From positions 1 through 64,000 of the forward strand of contig JAWQEG010000629.1 of the NCBI GenBank assembly GCA_033782935.1: a DNA stretch of 64,000 bases. Reading direction: 5' to 3'. This DNA is from Petrolisthes cinctipes (Eukaryota > Arthropoda > Malacostraca > Decapoda > Porcellanidae). The translations under genes were made by a program, and so were the position numbers. The notes below the pieces were generated by a model that searched no databases, was not told the origin of the DNA, and worked only from the letters and a program-made list of their open reading frames with translations. Positions 63,101 through 64,000 of the stretch are shown piece after piece (within the stretch, counting starts at the first letter, position 1; each line of letters opens with the position of its first letter).

Positions 63101-64000
63101 GAACACTGCCCAATGAAGCTGTCACAATTGGCAAAAACATCCATCTCGTCTGAATAATCTCCACAGTCATCAACAAAATCACACCGATCAAACGTTGATA
63201 CACAGGCATTGTTTTGACATTTGAAGTCCCTACAAGTATCAGGATTCTCTATTGGTGTTGGAAAGAAGCAGTTCTCCAGTCTGATATCATCCAATGCCAT
63301 ATAACCATCCATGTCCAGGTCTCTATTACCCTCAAATATGATGGTAAACTCAGCAGACACTCTCCCTATGTATGCTGTGGCTGATTTCCACTCTTCACCT
63401 TGATTACCACTGATAGTCAGCAATTCTGTGGAGAGATCATCAATTTGGTTTAGTGCAGTTAGAGTCCCAATGTTTGTGGAAGAGACATTGTCTGGTTTGC
63501 CATACATTATATAATAGAAAGTCATAACACAATATGAAGCAGAGTTTCGAAGTGCTGGACTTTCCAGAGTAGCAGGCTTCTCTTCCTTAGTTTTTCTACC
63601 TTCTATAGACATTTCAACTCCAGTAAGCATCTTTTCTTCTGGCTTTTCTTCTTTGCTTCTTTTACCTCCAATGGACTTCTCTTCTTCAGTTCTCCTTTCT
63701 ACAGGAACCACAGCCATATAATGCCCTCCAGAGCTCAGGTATGTGTGGTCAAGAGGTGGAGCAAAGGAATTGTTAGCTTGTCCAGAGAGTTCAAGCCAAG
63801 AGAGTATTTCATTGTCACTTCCTGTGTTCTTCCACTGGCAATGTGTGGGTTCCACGCCATTTTCATCAAAGGTGCAGTTGTAGCCACACAAACGTTCATC
63901 TTCTCCATTCTTGCAGTCTACTATGAAGTTGCAGAGTTGATCCAAGTGAATACAAGTGGTTGCCTGGTCACATTTTACAGGACAGTCTGGTATTGTGGAG
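41951..64000 (-). CDS. Giant MAM + LDL-receptor class A transmembrane protein (MALRD1-like), C-terminal 2,496 residues, 25 exons
   Basis: Exon phases agree throughout and the joined frame is open from the window edge to TAG at 41951-41953. It alternates LDLa and MAM modules: LDLa1-MAM1 to LDLa5-MAM5 in one huge exon, then LDLa6-MAM6 to LDLa10-MAM10 in small exons, LDLa11, a Thr-rich mucin-like linker, LDLa12, a diverged LDLa-like segment, one EGF domain ([13 protein letters not shown]...[13 protein letters not shown]), a transmembrane helix ([20 protein letters not shown]) and a ~70-residue tail. LDLa modules carry the Ca-binding CDxxxDCxxxSDE; MAM modules carry the closing IxxDDxxF. This is a cell-surface, multi-ligand receptor/adhesion architecture; ligands are unknown. 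The 5' end lies beyond the window. Confidence 0.93.
42393..42560 (-). CDS. MAM/LDLa gene exon: end of EGF and transmembrane helix
   Basis: [18 protein letters not shown], then a ~25-residue hydrophobic helix ([20 protein letters not shown]) and the stop-transfer YYMKKKQ, giving a type I topology. Acceptor TTTCCAG, donor AAACA|GTAAGT. Confidence 0.93.
42737..42941 (-). CDS. MAM/LDLa gene exon: diverged LDLa and first part of EGF
   Basis: [19 protein letters not shown] to [20 protein letters not shown] and [10 protein letters not shown]; donor TGCAG|GTACAA. Confidence 0.88.
43219..43437 (-). CDS. MAM/LDLa gene exon: Thr-rich linker and LDLa12
   Basis: [20 protein letters not shown], a likely O-glycosylated stalk, then [20 protein letters not shown] to NQNDENDC; acceptor CCAACAG, donor TTCAG|GTAATG. 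Confidence 0.9.
43703..43771. repeat. Very short palindromic repeat (copy 2 of 2)
   Basis: TTCTTCATCGCTCAATTCGT pairs with the downstream ATGAATTAAGCAACGAA. Same design as 16870-16922. Confidence 0.55.
43825..43972 (-). CDS. MAM/LDLa gene exon: LDLa11
   Basis: [20 protein letters not shown] then [20 protein letters not shown] to GSDEMNC; acceptor TTTTCAG, donor TTGCA|GTACGT. Confidence 0.92.
44373..44545 (-). CDS. MAM/LDLa gene exon: MAM10 end
   Basis: [20 protein letters not shown] to [11 protein letters not shown]; acceptor TGTTCAG, donor ACTCAG|GTACAT. Confidence 0.9.
44957..45133 (-). CDS. MAM/LDLa gene exon: MAM10
   Basis: [20 protein letters not shown] to [10 protein letters not shown]; acceptor GTTGCAG, donor TAAAG|GTGAGT. 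Confidence 0.92.
45350..45494 (-). CDS. MAM/LDLa gene exon: MAM10 start
   Basis: [20 protein letters not shown] to [10 protein letters not shown]; acceptor GCCACAG, donor AATG|GTCAGT. The exon end and donor are imperfectly repeated about 110 bp downstream in the intron. Confidence 0.85.
45549..45640 (-). repeat. Short dispersed repeat (family of 4 in this gene's introns)
   Basis: It shares AAACTATTCCAGGCAACAGG and ATTATTTTTGTTTA blocks with 55701-55795 and, inverted, with 53764-53850 and 57411-57493. Confidence 0.6.
45951..46127 (-). CDS. MAM/LDLa gene exon: MAM9 end and LDLa10
   Basis: [15 protein letters not shown] then [20 protein letters not shown] to KSDEYQC; acceptor TTCCCAG, donor GTTAAG|GTGTGT. 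Confidence 0.92.
46491..47396 (+). pseudogene. LINE-C reverse transcriptase, N-terminal part
   Basis: The open frame continues [40 protein letters not shown] and block B. It is cut between two codons of MHDI by the TA insertion, and the frame resumes at 48160. Thr/His-rich codon use (ACA, CAC, CAA) differs from the host exons. Confidence 0.85.
47399..48157. mobile_element. Tigger/pogo-like MITE, 759 bp, TA target
   Basis: Ends CAGGCAACCCCCGTTTAATG and the diverged complement GTTAACTGGGAGTTGCCTG, flanked by TA at 47397-47398 and 48158-48159. Subterminal CAACGAAAATT/CGAACG motifs resemble Tigger ends. No transposase. Contains the MITE at 47818-48037. Confidence 0.82.
47818..48037. repeat. Small MITE with CAGTGTTGCC ends (copy 3 of 3)
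   Basis: CAGTGTTGCCAAG to ACCTGGCAACACTG, with near-identical 8-bp flanks CCAGCATG (47810-47817) and CCGGCATG (48038-48045), which suggests a hAT-type 8-bp duplication. Confidence 0.78.
48160..48860 (+). pseudogene. LINE-C reverse transcriptase, YADD and thumb part
   Basis: [12 protein letters not shown] (48184-48220), then 48432-48860 with [39 protein letters not shown] and [20 protein letters not shown] frame change lies near 48365. Confidence 0.85.
48860..51967 (-). mobile_element. RTE/BovB-like LINE with intact ORF, inserted in LINE-C
   Basis: On the minus strand it opens with GGCGTCAGGAAGGGCATCCG (about 51887-51906), a leader I associate with RTE/BovB elements, then the ORF, then a short 3' region ending in (GAA)n at 48859-48876. 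It is antisense to LINE-C and in the same orientation as the host MAM/LDLa gene. Confidence 0.88.
48899..51859 (-). CDS. RTE/BovB-like endonuclease-reverse transcriptase, 986 codons, unbroken
   Basis: Residues ~50-280, endonuclease: [41 protein letters not shown] and [17 protein letters not shown]. Residues ~480-760, [59 protein letters not shown] and the catalytic [15 protein letters not shown]-terminus: [18 protein letters not shown] and [13 protein letters not shown]. All catalytic motifs are present; such ORFs are often annotated as craniofacial development protein 2-like. Confidence 0.93.
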   Translation of the reverse strand: MMSTSQRIPIHARAYPECDAQRPRLTSATVQGLPRCERTRPKKRASEGLRVATMNVGTMTGRGREVVELMKVRRVNILCVQETRWKGNKAKELGEGYKLYYSGATADGRNGVGIIVSEKTKQYVTEVKREGDRLMVLRLTYGDCPINVVSAYAPQAGLPDEVKEEFWMEVERVSEGLAIEERVIVGADLNGHIGTSNEGVERIHGGFGFGQANAEGGRVLDLAVSFDLAIANTFFCKREEHYITYKSGGSKAQIDFMMYRRSNLAEIKNCKVIPGDHVAPQHRLVVMDINVRNPREGNKRYEKKIRWAGLGDPDKRQEFKTKVLNRLTTTEERVQDWWENNSNILREVLGETSGKPRTEREEWWWKEEIQRVLKEKKESKKLWEQTRLQADKIEYKRKKKAAKKAVAVARAEAASSLYEELETVEGQKKIYRIAKYRNKATKDISHVKQMKDGNGTVLRDEEGVRERWKDYFEDLLNEEYPREQHENGAPNQGLTIGVARAEVESALKKMKSNKATGPDEIPVEAWRVLGGEGVDLLWDLMTKIEEQEQIPDEWRESVLVPIYKEKGDVQECQNYRGIKLLSHTMKIWERIVDKRVRGEAEVSEEQFGFMPGRGTTNAIFILRQMAEKYREKRRDLHMVFIDLEKAYDRIPREELWRCLREKMVPEKYVRLIKEMYRDAKTRVRSGVGTTEGFEVKVGLHQGSALSPFLFNTVFDELTKGVRQGVPWSMMYADDVVLCGETSEEVERGLEEWRVALESRGMRISRTKTEYMRCAHQDRDQEQRVEVRLDGEVIKSVDGFKYLGSTITSDGSEEREVTGRIQAGWRNWRDVSGVLCDKRMPVKLKGKVFKTVVRPAMMYGMEATPIKRVNEKRMDVAEMKMLRWMSGVTRRDRISNTRIRGTVKVAEVSKKAQEARLRWYGHVLRRDEESVERRVMDMEVRGSRGRGRPKTRWKDCIAADVREKQLDIAMVHNRNDWRRLIRNSDPI
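52455..52592 (-). CDS. MAM/LDLa gene exon: MAM9
   Basis: [20 protein letters not shown] to FKAVHGYGS; acceptor CCCACAG, donor GGCTCG|GTAAGT. The next intron is 6.3 kb because LINE-C and its passengers sit in it. Confidence 0.9.
52884..53036 (-). CDS. MAM/LDLa gene exon: MAM9
   Basis: [20 protein letters not shown] then [20 protein letters not shown]; acceptor CCCATAG, donor GATGCT|GTGAGT. Confidence 0.9.
53700..53850 (+). repeat. LINE-C-like (AAC)n tail joined to short dispersed repeat
   Basis: GGACTGCTCGGCCAGACAGT and an (AAC)n run match the LINE-C 3' end. AACAAAAATAATGATGG and TTGCTTGGAAGACTCTGTAG follow, belonging to the short dispersed family. Confidence 0.55.
53921..54084 (-). CDS. MAM/LDLa gene exon: MAM9 start
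   Basis: [18 protein letters not shown] to [15 protein letters not shown]. Acceptor TTAATCAG. The donor AAGT|GTTAGT is chosen because it alone combines a usable GT with the phase of the next exon, so this end is less certain. Confidence 0.7.
54190..54362 (-). repeat. Old LINE-A 3' fragment
   Basis: The minus strand resembles [20 protein letters not shown], a decayed form of VEEYVKERNMRGRGGLEQVR, then the GTTCTAGTGAGAATGAGGCA end. Much more diverged than the other LINE-A copies. Confidence 0.6.
54390..54636 (-). CDS. MAM/LDLa gene exon: MAM8 end and LDLa9
   Basis: [20 protein letters not shown] then [20 protein letters not shown] to DDGTDELEC; acceptor ACTGACAG, donor GTGCA|GTAAGT. Confidence 0.92.
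54975..55101 (-). CDS. MAM/LDLa gene exon: MAM8
   Basis: [20 protein letters not shown] to [10 protein letters not shown]; acceptor TTTTTTTAG, donor TTCCAG|GTGAGA. Confidence 0.9.
55429..55582 (-). CDS. MAM/LDLa gene exon: MAM8
   Basis: [20 protein letters not shown] to [10 protein letters not shown]; acceptor ATTCCAG, donor TACAG|GTTAGT. Confidence 0.9.
55701..55795 (-). repeat. Short dispersed repeat
   Basis: GTTGGTAAATCTGGAGCAAT, then CCTCCAAACTATTCCAAGCA and a TTTTTGTTAACC end; same family as 45549-45640. Confidence 0.6.
55813..56091 (-). CDS. MAM/LDLa gene exon: LDLa8 and MAM8 start
   Basis: [20 protein letters not shown] to [10 protein letters not shown], then [17 protein letters not shown]; donor CTGAGG|GTAATA. 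Confidence 0.92.
56327..56462 (-). CDS. MAM/LDLa gene exon: MAM7 end
   Basis: [20 protein letters not shown] then [13 protein letters not shown]; acceptor TGTACAG, donor CACAAG|GTAAGT. Confidence 0.88.
56663..56811 (-). CDS. MAM/LDLa gene exon: MAM7
   Basis: [20 protein letters not shown] to GNHGNEWHM; acceptor TTTGCAG, donor CATATG|GTACAG. Confidence 0.9.
57040..57135 (+). repeat. LINE-C 3' end fragment
   Basis: GACTTTCCTCAGGGGCTCGG, then CAGACAGCTTGAGGAACTTC and an AAC-rich tail match the LINE-C end at 52350-52416. Confidence 0.7.
57173..57339 (-). CDS. MAM/LDLa gene exon: MAM7
   Basis: [15 protein letters not shown] then [17 protein letters not shown]; acceptor TTAACAG, donor CTGTGG|GTGAGT. 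Confidence 0.88.
57411..57493 (+). repeat. Short dispersed repeat
   Basis: CTGTTGCTTGGAATAGTTTG and TTGCTCCAGATTTGTCAAAA; same family as 55701-55795, opposite strand. Confidence 0.6.
57617..58203 (+). mobile_element. Non-autonomous Helitron, 587 bp
   Basis: Begins TC (TCTATACTATAAATGG) and ends CTAG, with the hairpin CCCGGGCAACGTCGGG 8 bases before it. It lies exactly between A (57616) and T (58204), with no target duplication: the complete Helitron signature. Inside are repeated ATTACGTAA/GACGTAA words. No Rep/helicase. Located in a MAM7 intron. Confidence 0.88.
58436..58535 (-). CDS. MAM/LDLa gene exon: MAM7 start
   Basis: [19 protein letters not shown] to EAAMF; acceptor TTGACAG, donor TTTAT|GTATGT. 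Only 100 bp; supported by phase agreement on both sides. Confidence 0.8.
58870..59006 (-). CDS. MAM/LDLa gene exon: LDLa7
   Basis: [20 protein letters not shown] to [12 protein letters not shown], a complete six-Cys LDLa; donor GATGTG|GTAAGT. Confidence 0.93.
59213..59407 (-). CDS. MAM/LDLa gene exon: MAM6 end
   Basis: [16 protein letters not shown] to [17 protein letters not shown]; acceptor AACTAG, donor TGCAG|GTTTGT. NVS and NTT are possible N-glycosylation sites. Confidence 0.9.
59609..59804 (-). CDS. MAM/LDLa gene exon: MAM6
   Basis: [20 protein letters not shown] to [12 protein letters not shown]; acceptor CAACAG, donor TTCG|GTGAGT. Confidence 0.9.
60060..60258 (-). CDS. MAM/LDLa gene exon: rest of LDLa6, start of MAM6
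   Basis: Starts [20 protein letters not shown] after [22 protein letters not shown] opens MAM6. Donor CCTTA|GTATGT, phase 1. Confidence 0.9.
60661..64000 (-). CDS. MAM/LDLa gene giant exon (LDLa1-MAM5 and start of LDLa6), open at window edge
   Basis: A continuous frame of 1,113 codons ending [12 protein letters not shown] at donor ACACGT|GTAAGT. It has five LDLa-MAM pairs: LDLa at about 63980, 63220, 62560, 61990 and 61320. MAM1 (63880-63270) contains a Lys/Glu-rich insert. A Thr run ([11 protein letters not shown], about 62570) precedes LDLa3. MAM closing motifs include [38 protein letters not shown] and [13 protein letters not shown]. Confidence 0.95.

Overview
This is an animal nuclear genome window, most likely from an arthropod and probably a decapod crustacean. 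That placement is inferred from intron-rich genes, AT-rich introns with (TTA)n, (AAC)n and (GT)n tracts, and a dense load of RTE-like LINEs, a DIRS-like element, HARBI1, mariner, hAT, Tigger-like and Helitron relics. Two host genes are visible and converge. On the + strand, at least seven coding exons (83-35643) encode a CRAL-TRIO (SEC14-type) lipid-transfer protein of the alpha-tocopherol-transfer-protein/clavesin kind. On the - strand, 25 coding exons (64000 down to 41951) encode the C-terminal 2,496 residues of a giant MAM + LDL-receptor class A protein resembling MALRD1, ending in an EGF domain, one transmembrane helix and a short cytoplasmic tail. All splice phases of the second gene agree from end to end. 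The first gene has one 2-base frame break, in exon 917-1024.

Layout: 1-1024 holds two CRAL-TRIO exons. The intron 1025-11807 is a nested transposon stack: an outer LINE (LINE-B) contains a TA-flanked inverted-repeat element and a LINE-A copy, and the LINE-A copy contains a Harbinger element with HARBI1 remains. 11808-16819 holds four more exons separated by introns with a hAT-type MITE, a 5'-truncated LINE-A, a long hairpin and a mariner-like fossil. The last intron (16820-35521, 18.7 kb) is mostly a DIRS-like tyrosine-recombinase retrotransposon in two tandem copies (about 17528-34417), the second interrupted by a LINE-A with an unbroken 1,100-codon ORF. The last exon ends at 35643. 35644-41950 is intergenic/UTR with a short truncated LINE. 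41951-64000 is the MAM/LDLa gene; its intron 46128-52454 carries LINE-C, itself interrupted by a Tigger-like MITE and by an RTE/BovB-like LINE with an unbroken 986-codon ORF. Another intron carries a non-autonomous Helitron.

The most unusual observations are: the 5' head of both LINE-A copies closely resembles the 5' end of U4 spliceosomal snRNA; the CRAL-TRIO exon carries an apparent TC insertion that an in-exon splice acceptor would bypass in frame; the DIRS-like gag has spliceosomal-type introns at the same places in both copies; and one MAM domain contains a duplicated Lys/Glu-rich insert. No operon-like, CRISPR or prokaryotic feature is present. I made no database search; family names rest on motifs read by eye.
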